Source of the DNA: Collimonas arenae
GTDB taxonomy: Bacteria > Pseudomonadota > Gammaproteobacteria > Burkholderiales > Burkholderiaceae_D
Length of the DNA: 64,000 bases
Assembly (NCBI RefSeq): GCF_000786695.1
Contig: NZ_CP009962.1
Location: 930,001-994,000, forward strand
Reading direction: 5' to 3'
In this document: in pieces, positions 39,188 to 48,434 of the stretch
Numbering within the stretch: the first letter of the stretch is position 1
How the letters are laid out: each line of letters opens with the position of its first letter
Made by a program: the position numbers and the translations under genes
Notes under the pieces: model-generated
Seen by the model: only the letters and a program-made list of their open reading frames with translations
Told to the model about the DNA's origin: nothing
The model's database searches: none

Positions 39188-39655
39188 TTAGCCAATGATG
39201 AACAATGGCTGGCCGAATTCGACCGGCTGGCCGTTTTCAACCAGGATCTTCTTCACTACGCCGGATGCATCAGCTTCGATCTCGTTCAGCAATTTCATCG
39301 CTTCGATGATGCACAAGGTGCCGCCTTCCTTGATTTCCGAACCGACTTCGACGAATGCCGGCGAGCCGGGAGCCGAAGAGCGGTAGAAAGTGCCGACCAT
39401 TGGTGACTTGACGATATGGCCTTCCGGTACTGCAGCCACTGCCTCTACCGGCGCTGCTGCTGCGACTGGCGCGGCGACCTGATACTGGGCAGGGTGTTGT
39501 TGCTGTGCTTGTGGTTGCATCATGACAACCTGGTTTTGCTGGGATGCAGACGACTTGACGATACGGACCTTGCTTTCGCCTTCCGTGACTTCAAGCTCTT
39601 CGATGTCTGATTCCGCGACCAAGTCGATCAGCGTTTTGAGTTTTCTCAAATCCAT
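39188..39655 (-). CDS. accB: Acetyl-CoA carboxylase, biotin carboxyl carrier protein
   Basis: This 155-residue protein has an N-terminal helical region ([23 protein letters not shown], partial), an Ala/Pro/Gln-rich hinge (about 40-78) and the biotinyl domain. The biotinylated lysine is K121 in [14 protein letters not shown]; Leu replaces the more common Met after the Lys. The structural thumb region [10 protein letters not shown] is present. ATG 39655 was chosen; the frame could open two codons earlier only with TTG. It lies between aroQ and accC, as in E. coli. Confidence 0.96.
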   Translation of the reverse strand: MDLRKLKTLIDLVAESDIEELEVTEGESKVRIVKSSASQQNQVVMMQPQAQQQHPAQYQVAAPVAAAAPVEAVAAVPEGHIVKSPMVGTFYRSSAPGSPAFVEVGSEIKEGGTLCIIEAMKLLNEIEADASGVVKKILVENGQPVEFGQPLFIIG

Positions 39656-39782
39656 GTGCAATCCTTCAGAATATATAAATAATGAAAATTTAAAGCTATT
39701 TTCGTTTTTTTAACATGCAGATCAACGCAGTTGCAATGTATTGCAAAGGCATCGATTACTACAGAGCTTTAATAGAGATCAA

Positions 39783-40220
39783 CTAGAGTTTCTTAATGGC
39801 AAAATCAACAGCAGCGCGATAGCCATCCACGCCCAACCCGCAAATAACGCCGACAGCGACTTCAGATAAATAAGAATGATGCCGAAACGCTTCTCGCTGG
39901 TGGATATTCGAGATGTGGATTTCGACAAAACGGATTGCAACTCCCGTCAGCGCATCCCGCAAGGCGACGCTGGTATGCGTAAGCCCACCGGGATTGATCA
40001 CAATAGCGTCGATGCCTTCTGTCTTGGCCGCATGGATGCGGTCTATCAGTGCACCTTCGTGATTGCTTTGGAAGTGCACAAGCCGGGCGCCAGCGGCAGT
40101 AGCCTGGACCCGAGCTGCTTGTTCGACATCGCTCAGCGAGGTCGAACCGTAGACTTCCGGCTCTCTTGTACCCAGCAAATTCAGGTTGGGTCCGTTGAGT
40201 AGAAGTATATTTTTTGCCAT
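39783..40220 (-). CDS. aroQ: 3-dehydroquinate dehydratase, type II
   Basis: This 145-residue dodecameric enzyme makes 3-dehydroshikimate in the shikimate pathway. R19 and Y24 are in [25 protein letters not shown] follows, and H102 is in [12 protein letters not shown]; these include the catalytic Tyr and His. The frame extends to 40265, but ATG 40220 ([17 protein letters not shown]) is the family start. It is followed by accB, a conserved neighbour. The next shikimate enzyme, aroE, is at 47533. Confidence 0.96.
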   Translation of the reverse strand: MAKNILLLNGPNLNLLGTREPEVYGSTSLSDVEQAARVQATAAGARLVHFQSNHEGALIDRIHAAKTEGIDAIVINPGGLTHTSVALRDALTGVAIRFVEIHISNIHQREAFRHHSYLSEVAVGVICGLGVDGYRAAVDFAIKKL

Positions 40221-40348
40221 GGAGATGATGCTCCGTTTGACGACGATGGCGCATTTTGCCGTCAAATGACGTTGACTGGCAAGAGAAAATTTGTTTCTGT
40301 GAAATTTCAGCGCGGCATTGTTAAATGTTTTTTGAGCAGGGTTTGCGC

Positions 40349-40870
40349 TTACAGTAATGCTAGGTCTTTCCGCAATTCGTCGAATTTAATGCTGCCAAGA
40401 TACATCTTTTTGACCTCGCCGTCGCGCCCGATCAAGACCGTGAAGGGCAGGCCGCCAGCTTGGTTGCCGAACTGCCGCAGCAATGCGGTAGCGCCACTGC
40501 CAGCGACATATAAGGGATAGGAGATTTTGTATTTTTCGGCAAATTTTCCGATGTTATCTACAGAATCGATGCCGATCCCTATGATTTGAATGTTCTTTGC
40601 AGCAATTTCTGTTTGGAATGCATTCAATTCCGGCATCTCTTCCACGCATGGTGCACACCAGGTCGCCCAGAAGTTGACGATCAAGGGTTTGCCCTTCCAC
40701 TGCGACAGGGAGCTAGCCTTGCCGCTGGCATCCGGCATTTCCTGCGCAAACAAACCCGCTACTGCGACGCTCTCTGGAGAGGTTGGGGTATGTCGTTGTG
40801 CGCCGAAATACACGCCGATCACGCAAAATAGGATCGCAATCGGTACAAATATTAGAATATTTCTTTTCAT
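40349..40870 (-). CDS. TlpA-like membrane-anchored thiol-disulfide reductase
   Basis: This 173-residue thioredoxin-fold protein is anchored by an N-terminal helix (residues about 4-22, [19 protein letters not shown]). The active site is WCAPC with C72 and C75, and the cis-Pro lies in [10 protein letters not shown]. It is expected to act in the periplasm, reducing disulfides for cytochrome c maturation or other clients. The start overlaps the stop of the upstream gene (TAATG), so the pair is co-translated. This links it to the unknown protein next to mpl. Confidence 0.88.
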   Translation of the reverse strand: MKRNILIFVPIAILFCVIGVYFGAQRHTPTSPESVAVAGLFAQEMPDASGKASSLSQWKGKPLIVNFWATWCAPCVEEMPELNAFQTEIAAKNIQIIGIGIDSVDNIGKFAEKYKISYPLYVAGSGATALLRQFGNQAGGLPFTVLIGRDGEVKKMYLGSIKFDELRKDLALL

Positions 40871-41502
40871 TAATCTTCTTCTTTGTTGATCAGCGCAAGT
40901 ACAGTATTCAGATCTGCCCGTTCCATTCGCTTCCCTGAGGCGGCCCTGATATTACCGCGCAAATCATCAGTTTCATATAGGGTGAGATGCAATCCCTCTC
41001 TCTTATACATAAAACTCACAGTTTCTACCGGGTCGTTATTCCCGCCGCTTTTAAGTGAAGGACTGGATGATAGCTCGAATTGTACATTCTTGTTAAAAAG
41101 AAATATTTCTACGTCTTTCGGGCTATCTACAAACAAATGCAGGTAAATATCTGAATGTTCGCCTGCGGTGCCATTCAGGACTGCGCCGGTCAGGTAAGGT
41201 CTGAACTGCGCCAGTTCGCCCATGATTTCTACCGCCAGTTGGCGCAAATGCAAAAGCCGGGCCGGTTGTGTATCAGCAAAGAATAATTCGTTATATATAC
41301 GTACTTCGTCTTCGATCTGGGCGTTATCCGGCATGAAACTGCCACTCCGTGCGCGCGTGCTGCCGACGCACAGTTCCAGCGCTTTGCGTTTTGCGGTACC
41401 GTAATCGGCGCCGTCTTCGGCAATCATGCGTGCTGCTGCTGCCGCAATTTCTGCGCGCAGTTGTTCTAATTCGGGGGATAGATTGGAGGCCATGACCGGC
41501 AT
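40870..41502 (-). CDS. Conserved hypothetical protein, possible nucleotidyltransferase-like fold
   Basis: This 210-residue protein is not recognised with certainty. It has a helical N-terminus (about 5-50) with a GTAKRKAL segment. A central region reads YLTGAVLNGTAGEHSDIYLHLFVDSPKDVEIFL (parts), with a G(S/T)-then-acidic pattern vaguely like minimal nucleotidyltransferases. The C-terminal part reads SFMYKREGLHLTLYETDDLRGN. It is not secreted. It is divergent from mpl and overlaps the TlpA-like gene by one base, so it sits in a two-gene operon. ATGs at 41502 and 41493 are both possible starts. Confidence 0.7.
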   Translation of the reverse strand: MPVMASNLSPELEQLRAEIAAAAARMIAEDGADYGTAKRKALELCVGSTRARSGSFMPDNAQIEDEVRIYNELFFADTQPARLLHLRQLAVEIMGELAQFRPYLTGAVLNGTAGEHSDIYLHLFVDSPKDVEIFLFNKNVQFELSSSPSLKSGGNNDPVETVSFMYKREGLHLTLYETDDLRGNIRAASGKRMERADLNTVLALINKEED

Positions 41503-41688
41503 GATATCTCAATGTGCAAATCGCGATTTACATATAGGCGTCTTGGCGTGCAGTGCGTGATTGATACTGGTATTTCAATCATGCATGAAATTCCAGCGTG
41601 GTACTTTTTGAACGCACGGCTAACGGCGGTAGCGGCCGCTCAGGTAAAATCACGGTATTCCCTCTTTTCAGAATAGTGAAACTCAAGA

Positions 41689-43077
41689 ATGCACATTCAT
41701 ATCCTTGGTATCTGCGGCACCTTTATGGGCGGTTTGGCGGTACTGGCTAAACAGGCTGGACATAAAGTCACCGGCTGCGATGCCAATGTATACCCGCCGA
41801 TGAGCACTCAGCTTGAGGCGCAGGGAATCGACCTGATCCAGGGCTTTGGCGTTGAACAGATCAGCTTGCAGCCGGATTTGTATGTGATCGGCAATGTCGT
41901 GGTGCGCGGCAATCCGCTGATGGAAGAGATCCTGAACCGCGGCTTGCCGTATATTTCCGGACCGCAATGGATTGGCGAGCACATCTTGCGTGATAAATGG
42001 GTGCTGGCAGTTGCTGGTACGCACGGCAAGACCACGACTTCGGCGATGTTGGCCTGGATTTTGGAAGACGCCGGCTACGATCCGGGTTTCCTGATCGGCG
42101 GCGTACCGATGAATTTTGGCATTTCTGCAAGGTTGTCGGGAAAAGCCGGCGCACCTGCATCCCCATTCTTTGTGATCGAAGCTGACGAATACGACACGGC
42201 ATTTTTCGACAAGCGCAGCAAATTTGTCCATTACCACGCCAAGACTGCGATCCTGAACAATCTGGAATACGATCACGCCGACATTTTTCCCAATCTGGCG
42301 GCGATAGAAACCCAGTTTCATCATCTGGTACGCACGGTTCCCGGTGTTGGCCGCTTGTTGGTGAATGCCCGCGAACCGGCATTGCAGCGCGTGCTGGAGC
42401 GTGGCTGCTGGAGTGAAAAAGAGCTGTTCGGCGGCGATCAGCAAGGCTGGGCGCTGACTACGCAAGATAACGGCCACTTTGATGTGTTCTTTAATGGCGC
42501 GTTGCAAGGCAGCGTGCAATGGGAGCTGAGCGGCGAACATAACCGTATGAATGCGCTGGCGGCGATCGCCGCTGCGCGCCATGTCGGCGTGCCGCCGGCG
42601 CAGGCGATTACCGCCTTGTCGCGCTTTGAAAACGTCAAGCGACGCATGGAGTTGCGCGGGGTAGTACGCGAGATTGCTGTGTATGACGATTTTGCCCACC
42701 ATCCGACCGCGATCGCCACCACCGTTGCCGGTTTACGCAAGAAGGTCGGCCAGGCACGTATCTTGGCCGTGCTTGAGCCGCGCTCTAATACGATGAAATT
42801 GGGCGCCATGAAAGATGCGTTGCCGGCCAGCCTGAGCGAGGCCGACCTGGTGTTTGGTTATGGCGCCAAGGGCAGCGGCAAGGAGGCGCTTGACTGGAAT
42901 CTGGCCGAAGCGTTACAGCCGCTCGGCAGCAAAGCGAGTGCTTACAGCGACCTGGAGCAACTGGTGGCGGCGATTGTCAAAGCAGCGCAACCTGGCGACC
43001 AGGTGCTGGTGATGAGCAACGGCGGTTTCGGCGGCGTCCATCAAAAACTCTTGACGGCATTGTCGGCAGCTTCATGA
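41689..43077 (+). CDS. mpl: UDP-N-acetylmuramate:L-alanyl-gamma-D-glutamyl-meso-diaminopimelate ligase
   Basis: This 462-residue Mur-ligase family enzyme recycles the murein tripeptide by joining it to UDP-MurNAc. The N-terminal start MHIHILGICGTFMGGLAVLAK (parts) and the P-loop VAGTHGKTTTSAML (110-116 core) are diagnostic. They are followed by FVIEADEYDTAFFDKRSKF and EHNRMNALAAIAAARHVG. It begins a tight plus-strand operon: it overlaps the esterase gene (ATGA), which overlaps ubiC (GTGA). Confidence 0.96.
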   Translation: MHIHILGICGTFMGGLAVLAKQAGHKVTGCDANVYPPMSTQLEAQGIDLIQGFGVEQISLQPDLYVIGNVVVRGNPLMEEILNRGLPYISGPQWIGEHILRDKWVLAVAGTHGKTTTSAMLAWILEDAGYDPGFLIGGVPMNFGISARLSGKAGAPASPFFVIEADEYDTAFFDKRSKFVHYHAKTAILNNLEYDHADIFPNLAAIETQFHHLVRTVPGVGRLLVNAREPALQRVLERGCWSEKELFGGDQQGWALTTQDNGHFDVFFNGALQGSVQWELSGEHNRMNALAAIAAARHVGVPPAQAITALSRFENVKRRMELRGVVREIAVYDDFAHHPTAIATTVAGLRKKVGQARILAVLEPRSNTMKLGAMKDALPASLSEADLVFGYGAKGSGKEALDWNLAEALQPLGSKASAYSDLEQLVAAIVKAAQPGDQVLVMSNGGFGGVHQKLLTALSAAS

Positions 43078-43661
43078 TTCTGTATCTGCACGGCTTTCGT
43101 TCTTCACCAAAATCGTTCAAGGCGCGCTTGCTGGCCGAGCGCATGCAGCAGCTGGGCCGGGCCGGTGATTATCTTAGCCCGCAACTGCCGGCATCTCCTG
43201 CGGCGGCGATAGCCTTGGCGGAAGGTTTAATCAAAGACTGTGATCCGGCCAATCTGACCCTAATCGGTTCTTCGCTGGGCGGCTACTACGCCACTTGGTT
43301 GGCAGAACAGACCGGTTGCCGAGCTGTGCTGCTCAATCCTGCAGTCAAGCCACCGCGCGATCTCGAGAAGTATGTTGGCGTCAGCACGCAATATCATTCA
43401 GGCGAGCCATTTGAATTCAAGCGCGAGTACATGGCGGAATTGCAAGCCCTGCAAATTGACGTCATCTCCAAGCCGCAACGCTATTTTCTGATTGCCGCCA
43501 CCGGTGACGAAGTGCTGGACTGGCGGGAAATGGTTGGCCATTACCCTCAAGCCCGGCAGCAAGTCATCCAGGGCAGCGACCATGGCATCAGCGAATTCGC
43601 CGACTATGCGGATCAAGTCCTGGCTTTTTGCGGTGTAGCGACCTCGGGACCGGCAACGTGA
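43074..43661 (+). CDS. YqiA/YcfP-type alpha/beta-hydrolase esterase
   Basis: This 195-residue compact alpha/beta hydrolase is of the UPF0227 type. MILYLHGFRSSPKSFKA gives the oxyanion region, GSSLGGYYATWLAEQ the nucleophile elbow with S67, and TGDEVLDW with GSDHGISEF the catalytic Asp and His. Substrate is unknown; E. coli YqiA hydrolyses short acyl-CoA and esters. It is translationally coupled on both sides (ATGA with mpl, GTGA with ubiC). Confidence 0.9.
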   Translation: MILYLHGFRSSPKSFKARLLAERMQQLGRAGDYLSPQLPASPAAAIALAEGLIKDCDPANLTLIGSSLGGYYATWLAEQTGCRAVLLNPAVKPPRDLEKYVGVSTQYHSGEPFEFKREYMAELQALQIDVISKPQRYFLIAATGDEVLDWREMVGHYPQARQQVIQGSDHGISEFADYADQVLAFCGVATSGPAT

Positions 43662-44323
43662 CGGCGCGCTCCCGCACCATCGCCAAATGGCATGACCACG
43701 CCAATGGCGTCGATCCGTCCGTCAACATGCGTGATTGGCTGACCGATCGCGTCTCGCTGACCTACAAGCTAATGGCGCACTGCCAGCAGTTCCGGATCCA
43801 GCGCCTTCACCAGCAGCGGGCGCTGCCGTTGGCCGATGAATGGCGAGCGATTGGCTTACCGCGCCGGATACAGGTGCAGGAACGCGATGTCTTGCTACGT
43901 TGCGACGAACATCCTATGGTGCTGGGGCATACGGTGCTGGCGCTGGATGCCACAACTACCGAGTGGCCGTTCTTCGGTAGCCTGGGTGAGCGCTCACTTG
44001 GCTCTACCTTGTTTGGCGATCCGCTGGTAGAGCGCGGGCAGCTGCAATACGCCCGCCTGTACGGCAATCATCCGCTGGTGCGGCGCATGCGCATGGCTGG
44101 CGGCGTCGACAGTTTTCCTTATCCGCTATGGGCGCGGCGCTCGGCTTTCCGGCGTAAAACCGGCGTCATGCTGGTAACGGAAGTATTCTTTCCTGATATC
44201 GAACAGTTACAACGGGCGCGGCCAGACTTCAAGGTGCTGTCCACCGGCTTTTCTTTGGCCTCCGACCTGTCCCGGCATATCCATCCGGCCCATCAATTAC
44301 TTTCCTTTGGCGCTGCCAGATAA
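43658..44323 (+). CDS. ubiC: Chorismate lyase
   Basis: This 221-residue enzyme splits chorismate to pyruvate and 4-hydroxybenzoate, the first committed step to ubiquinone. Recognisable blocks are WLTDRVSLTYKLMAHC, VQERDVLLRCDEHPMVLGHTVL, RGQLQYARLYGNHPL and ARRSAFRRKTGVMLVTEVFFPDI. The start GTG 43658 overlaps the esterase stop as GTGA; an earlier in-frame start at 43628 would add ten unconserved residues. Its product feeds UbiA (17115). A 13-bp tandem repeat begins at its stop codon. Confidence 0.92.
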   Translation: MTARSRTIAKWHDHANGVDPSVNMRDWLTDRVSLTYKLMAHCQQFRIQRLHQQRALPLADEWRAIGLPRRIQVQERDVLLRCDEHPMVLGHTVLALDATTTEWPFFGSLGERSLGSTLFGDPLVERGQLQYARLYGNHPLVRRMRMAGGVDSFPYPLWARRSAFRRKTGVMLVTEVFFPDIEQLQRARPDFKVLSTGFSLASDLSRHIHPAHQLLSFGAAR

Positions 44324-44346
44324 TTAAGCACTCTAATTAAGCACTC
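44321..44346. repeat. 13-bp tandem duplication at the ubiC stop
   Basis: TAATTAAGCACTC occurs twice head to tail (44321-44333 and 44334-44346). The first copy supplies the ubiC stop TAA. It looks like a slippage duplication. Confidence 0.8.
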
Positions 44347-44391
44347 GGTACCGGCAGCGGTATCATCAGAAATCCACACGTAAAGCATGCA

Positions 44392-46497
44392 ATGAATCTA
44401 TTTTTTGAAGAGTCCGGCGACTTTAAAGCAGGTGTCGTACTGTCGCAGCAAGGCGAGGCCTATCAGGTCGAACTGCCAACGGGCAAACGCAGCAAGGTGA
44501 AAGCCAAGGATGTGCTGCTGCAATTCACGTCGCCGACGCCACAGGAATTGCTGGATGAAGCCAAGCAGATCGCACAGGGCATTGAGCTTGATTTCCTGTG
44601 GGAAGTCGCAGGCCAGGAAGAATTCGGCTTTGCAGAGCTGGGCGCCGAGTATTTCGGCCATGCGCCATTGCCGGCGGAAGCCGCTGGCTTGCTGCTGAGC
44701 CTGCACACCGCGCCTATTTATTTTTATAAAAAGGGCAAGGGCCGCTACAAGGCGGCGCCGGAGGCGTCGCTGAAAGCAGCGCAGGCCGGTATCGAAAAGA
44801 AAAAGCTGCAAGCCCAGGTTCAAGCCGGCTACGTCGAGCAGCTCAAGGCCGGTGAATTGCCGGACGTGATGAAGCCGCTGGCCCTGCAATTGTTGTTCAA
44901 ACCGGACAAGAACAGTATCGAATACAAGGCGCTGGAAGCAGCTTGCAACGAATTGCAGACCTCGCCGCAGCGCTTGATGCTGTCGGTCGGCGGCATCGCT
45001 TCGCCGAAGCAGCTGCATCTGTCCAAATTCTTGCTGGAATTCTTCCCCAAGGGTGCGGGCTTTCCGAAGATCGAGATTCCAAGCGTGGCAACGTTGCCGC
45101 TGGCGCCGGTACAGGCATTCTCTATCGATGACGTCACCACTACCGAAATCGACGATGCCTTGTCGGTGCAAACGCTGGCCGACGGCACCGTCCGGGTCGG
45201 CATCCATATCGCTGCGCCGGGGCTGGGCATCAAGCGCGGCGACGCGCTGGACACGATTGCCCGGGCGCGCATGTCTACCGTCTACATGCCGGGCGACAAA
45301 ATCACCATGTTGCCGGATGAGCTGGTGGATGCGTTTACCTTGGCAGAAGGCAAGAACTGCCCGGCGTTGTCGCTCTACGCCATCTTGAATCCGGAAGACT
45401 GGAGCGTGATCAGCACGGAAACCAAGGCCGAGCTGGTGCCGATTTCCGCCAACCTGCGCCACAACACGCTGGATGAGCTGGTGACCGAAGAAAATCTCGC
45501 CAACGACGCCGGCGATTATCCGCACAAGGCCGATATCGCCTTGTTGTGGAAATGGATACAGGTATTGGAGCAAGGCCGCATGGCCAAGCGCGAAGGCTTC
45601 GGCTTGCGACCTGAGCAAAACAATCGCGTCGATTTCAATTTCTATGTCGAAGAGGATGTTGTGACCATCGCGCGCCGCAAGCGTGGCGCGCCGCTCGACA
45701 AGATCGTCGCGGAGCTGATGATCTTCGCTAACAGCACCTGGGGCAAGCTGATGTCCGATCACGGCGTGCCGGGCATTTATCGCGCGCAGGGTGGTGGCAG
45801 CGGTGGCTGGGCCGCCAAGATGCAGGTGCGCATGGTCACGCACGCTGCTCCCCATCAGGGCTTGGGCGTTGATCAATATGCATGGAGTACTTCCCCTTTG
45901 CGCCGCTATACCGACCTGGTTAACCAGTGGCAGATCCTGGCGTGCGTCGAAGGCGGCGTTGCTGCGCCGCTGGTTGCGCCGTTCAAACCGCGCGATGCTG
46001 ATTTGTTTGCGATCGTGTCCGGCTTTGACGCGGCGTATTCGGGCTACGGCGATTTCCAATCCAACATGGAGCGTTACTGGTGCCTGCGCTGGCTGGGCCA
46101 GGAACAGGTGCGTCAGGTCGAAGCCGCAGTGCTCAAGGATGAAATCTTGCGGCTGGCCGAGATTCCACTGATCATCAAATTGCCGGGCTTGCAACAACTA
46201 GCGCGCGGCACCCAAGTCAAGCTGGATATCATCCGTTGGGACGAGATTGACCTGACAGTCGAGGCGCGCTTGCTGGAGGTGTCAGCGCCACCGCCGGTCG
46301 TCGATGGCCAACAGTTCGAAGAGCAAGAGGACGATGCCGACATCGCGGAAGAGCTGGACGCCGCCATGGACATGCCGCACGAAACCGTCGAGATTGCGGC
46401 GGATGGCGAGGCAGTCTTAGCGGCGACGGATGAGACGGTTGGCGTGGCGGCTGATGACGAGAGTACAACTCAGGAGAGCAAACCAGTGGCGGAGTGA
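44392..46497 (+). CDS. RNB-domain exoribonuclease (RNase II family)
   Basis: This 701-residue 3'-5' exoribonuclease has an N-terminal half (1-230) divergent from E. coli RNase II. The RNB catalytic core carries the acidic metal cluster in FSIDDVTTTEIDDALSV, IHIAAPGLGIKRGDALD, YMPGDKITMLP and the late SPLRRYTDLVNQWQILA. The last 90 residues are an acidic tail (QFEEQEDDADIAEELDAAMD onward) of low complexity. The CSD/S1 domains at either end are not clear. Proteins of this type adjoin mpl-ubiC in betaproteobacteria. It degrades single-stranded RNA in the cytoplasm. Confidence 0.88.
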   Translation: MNLFFEESGDFKAGVVLSQQGEAYQVELPTGKRSKVKAKDVLLQFTSPTPQELLDEAKQIAQGIELDFLWEVAGQEEFGFAELGAEYFGHAPLPAEAAGLLLSLHTAPIYFYKKGKGRYKAAPEASLKAAQAGIEKKKLQAQVQAGYVEQLKAGELPDVMKPLALQLLFKPDKNSIEYKALEAACNELQTSPQRLMLSVGGIASPKQLHLSKFLLEFFPKGAGFPKIEIPSVATLPLAPVQAFSIDDVTTTEIDDALSVQTLADGTVRVGIHIAAPGLGIKRGDALDTIARARMSTVYMPGDKITMLPDELVDAFTLAEGKNCPALSLYAILNPEDWSVISTETKAELVPISANLRHNTLDELVTEENLANDAGDYPHKADIALLWKWIQVLEQGRMAKREGFGLRPEQNNRVDFNFYVEEDVVTIARRKRGAPLDKIVAELMIFANSTWGKLMSDHGVPGIYRAQGGGSGGWAAKMQVRMVTHAAPHQGLGVDQYAWSTSPLRRYTDLVNQWQILACVEGGVAAPLVAPFKPRDADLFAIVSGFDAAYSGYGDFQSNMERYWCLRWLGQEQVRQVEAAVLKDEILRLAEIPLIIKLPGLQQLARGTQVKLDIIRWDEIDLTVEARLLEVSAPPPVVDGQQFEEQEDDADIAEELDAAMDMPHETVEIAADGEAVLAATDETVGVAADDESTTQESKPVAE

Positions 46498-46636
46498 TGG
46501 AATCAGGCAGTCGGGACCTGCAGTAAATTTCCTGTGGGCATCTCTCTGTCGTAGAATGCTTCCCTTGTAGAATTCTTGGTTTGTTGGATTCTTCTCTTAA
46601 ATTCTCTCTTTCTTAACAGCGACCTTTGGCACACGC

Positions 46637-47536
46637 GTGAAATCCTTTTTTCAAAATCGAATCCTGGTCGGCGCCATCGTGGCATCGGTAGTGGCGCATG
46701 CGGCGCTGTTGGCGGTGCGTTTCGCCGCACCTGAAGCCTTCAAGCTGAAGCCCACCGATCCGGCGCTGGAAGTGATCCTGGTCAACGCCAAGCACAACAC
46801 CAAGCCAGTCAAGCCGGAGGCGCTGGCGCAAGCGAATCTGGATGGCGGCGGCAATGCCGACGCCGGCCGCGCCAAATCGCCGTTGCCGGACATGCGCAAA
46901 TCGGAAGACGGCGACAACGTCCAGTCCACCAAGCGCCGTATCGAGCAACTGGAACAACAGCAACAACAGATGCTGGCGCAGATGAACAAGCAAACGCCGT
47001 TGAAAATGCCAGCCATGGATGTGCAGGACAAGGCCAGCGACAATACACCGCAGCCTAACGGCAGGGACCTGGTCGAGAGCGCCAAGGCCATTGCGCGCAA
47101 GGAAGCAGAGATCGCGAAGAATATCGACGATTACAACAAACGGCCGAAGAAAACCCAGATTACTCCGAGCACGCGTGCAGTTGGTTACGCAGCGTATTAC
47201 AAGGCATTCCAGGATCGCGTCGAAAAACTGGGGACGCTGAATTTTCCGAAAAAGAATGGCAAGAACCTGTACGGAAAGCTGGTGGTCTATATTCCGATTT
47301 ATCAAGATGGTTCGCTCTACACCAAAGAGGGCGGCGCCCGCATCGAGCGCGGTTCGGGCAACCGTGATCTCGACGCTGCGACCTTGAAAATTATCGAGCG
47401 GTCGGCGCCATTCGGCCGCTTCCCGGAAAACATGCGCAGCAGCGGCAAAGACGATGTGTGGGAAGTGATCTCCACCTTCGAATTTACCCGCGAGGGGCAG
47501 TTGGAAGCGCAGCTGATGGGAGGAGTTAACCAATGA
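46637..47536 (+). CDS. TonB-like energy transducer with C-terminal TonB domain
   Basis: This 299-residue protein has a short cytoplasmic start and one membrane anchor (about 9-27, [19 protein letters not shown], with the SxxxH-like SVVAH typical of TonB). A long periplasmic linker contains a glutamine-rich coiled coil ([18 protein letters not shown]), and a TonB C-terminal beta-domain ends the protein ([35 protein letters not shown]). The start is GTG 46637. It overlaps aroE by ATGA. No ExbB/ExbD or TonB-dependent receptor lies nearby, so its partner is unclear. Confidence 0.85.
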   Translation: MKSFFQNRILVGAIVASVVAHAALLAVRFAAPEAFKLKPTDPALEVILVNAKHNTKPVKPEALAQANLDGGGNADAGRAKSPLPDMRKSEDGDNVQSTKRRIEQLEQQQQQMLAQMNKQTPLKMPAMDVQDKASDNTPQPNGRDLVESAKAIARKEAEIAKNIDDYNKRPKKTQITPSTRAVGYAAYYKAFQDRVEKLGTLNFPKKNGKNLYGKLVVYIPIYQDGSLYTKEGGARIERGSGNRDLDAATLKIIERSAPFGRFPENMRSSGKDDVWEVISTFEFTREGQLEAQLMGGVNQ

Positions 47537-48372
47537 CGAGCGCCGCCGGGTTTGCAGCTTATGTCGTGATCGGCAATCCGATCGCACATAGCAAGTCACC
47601 CGCGATCCATGCCCGCTTTGCTGCGGATACGGCGCAAGACATGCGCTATACCCATCTGCTGGCGCCGCTCGACGGTTTCGCTGCAACGGTACGGGAGTTC
47701 ATTGCCCAAGGCGGTCGCGGTGCCAACGTCACCGTGCCGTTCAAGCTGGAGGCATACGCGCTGGCCGATGAGCTTACTACCCGCGCCAAAGCTGCCGGCG
47801 CGGTGAATACCCTGAAATTTGAAAATGGCCGGATCCTGGGCGACAACACTGATGGCATCGGGCTGGTGAGCGATATCGTGCGTAACGCCGGCTTCGACCT
47901 GACGCATAAAAAAATCCTGCTGCTGGGTGCCGGCGGCGCCGCGCGCGGGGTTATCCTGCCGCTGCTGGAAGGCAAGCCGGCGCAGTTGGTGATTGCGAAC
48001 CGGACGGTGGCTAAGGCAGAGGAACTGGTGCAGCAATTCCAGTCTTATGGTGATCGTCCAGGCATTCTCAGCGCTTGCGGTTTTACCGACGCGTGGCAGC
48101 AGTTCGATCTGGTGATCAATGCTACTTCGGCCAGTCTGCAAGCGGAATTGCCGCCGCTTGCCGCCAGCCTGTTCGGCCCGGCGACGTTGGCTTATGACAT
48201 GATGTATGGCAGCCAGCCAACTGTATTCATGCAGTTCGCTGCGGCGCACGGCGCGCAGGTGCGCGATGGGCTGGGCATGCTGGTGGAGCAGGCGGCAGAA
48301 GCGTTTTTTGTCTGGCGCGGCGTGCGGCCCTCCACCGATGCCGTATTTGCGGCCTTGCGTACCCAGCTCTAA
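47533..48372 (+). CDS. aroE: Shikimate dehydrogenase
   Basis: This 279-residue NADPH-dependent enzyme reduces 3-dehydroshikimate to shikimate. [13 protein letters not shown] holds the substrate serines S20 and S22. [11 protein letters not shown] holds the catalytic lysine, NTDGIGL the catalytic Asp partner, and [12 protein letters not shown] the nucleotide loop with [10 protein letters not shown]. It overlaps the TonB-like gene (ATGA) and is followed by mtgA after about 50 bp. Confidence 0.96.
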   Translation: MTSAAGFAAYVVIGNPIAHSKSPAIHARFAADTAQDMRYTHLLAPLDGFAATVREFIAQGGRGANVTVPFKLEAYALADELTTRAKAAGAVNTLKFENGRILGDNTDGIGLVSDIVRNAGFDLTHKKILLLGAGGAARGVILPLLEGKPAQLVIANRTVAKAEELVQQFQSYGDRPGILSACGFTDAWQQFDLVINATSASLQAELPPLAASLFGPATLAYDMMYGSQPTVFMQFAAAHGAQVRDGLGMLVEQAAEAFFVWRGVRPSTDAVFAALRTQL

Positions 48373-48407
48373 GCATGGCTGCCTGGTTTAATTGTTTGCA
48401 GAGAATC

Positions 48408-48434
48408 GGAATGAAAGTCGCGGAATGAAAGTCG
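48408..48434 (+). repeat. Tandem duplication of the mtgA start region
   Basis: CGGAATGAAAGTCG occurs at 48408-48421 and again at 48421-48434 (one base shared). The upstream copy opens ATG AAA GTC GCG GAA TGA, a five-codon minicistron whose stop overlaps the mtgA ATG as ATGA. Confidence 0.8.

Noticed and set aside
44398..46197. A 599-codon open frame on the minus strand opposite the RNase gene
   Set aside because: Composition is Gln/His/Arg-rich with no recognisable domain, typical of an antisense shadow in GC-rich DNA; the plus frame has clear RNB motifs.
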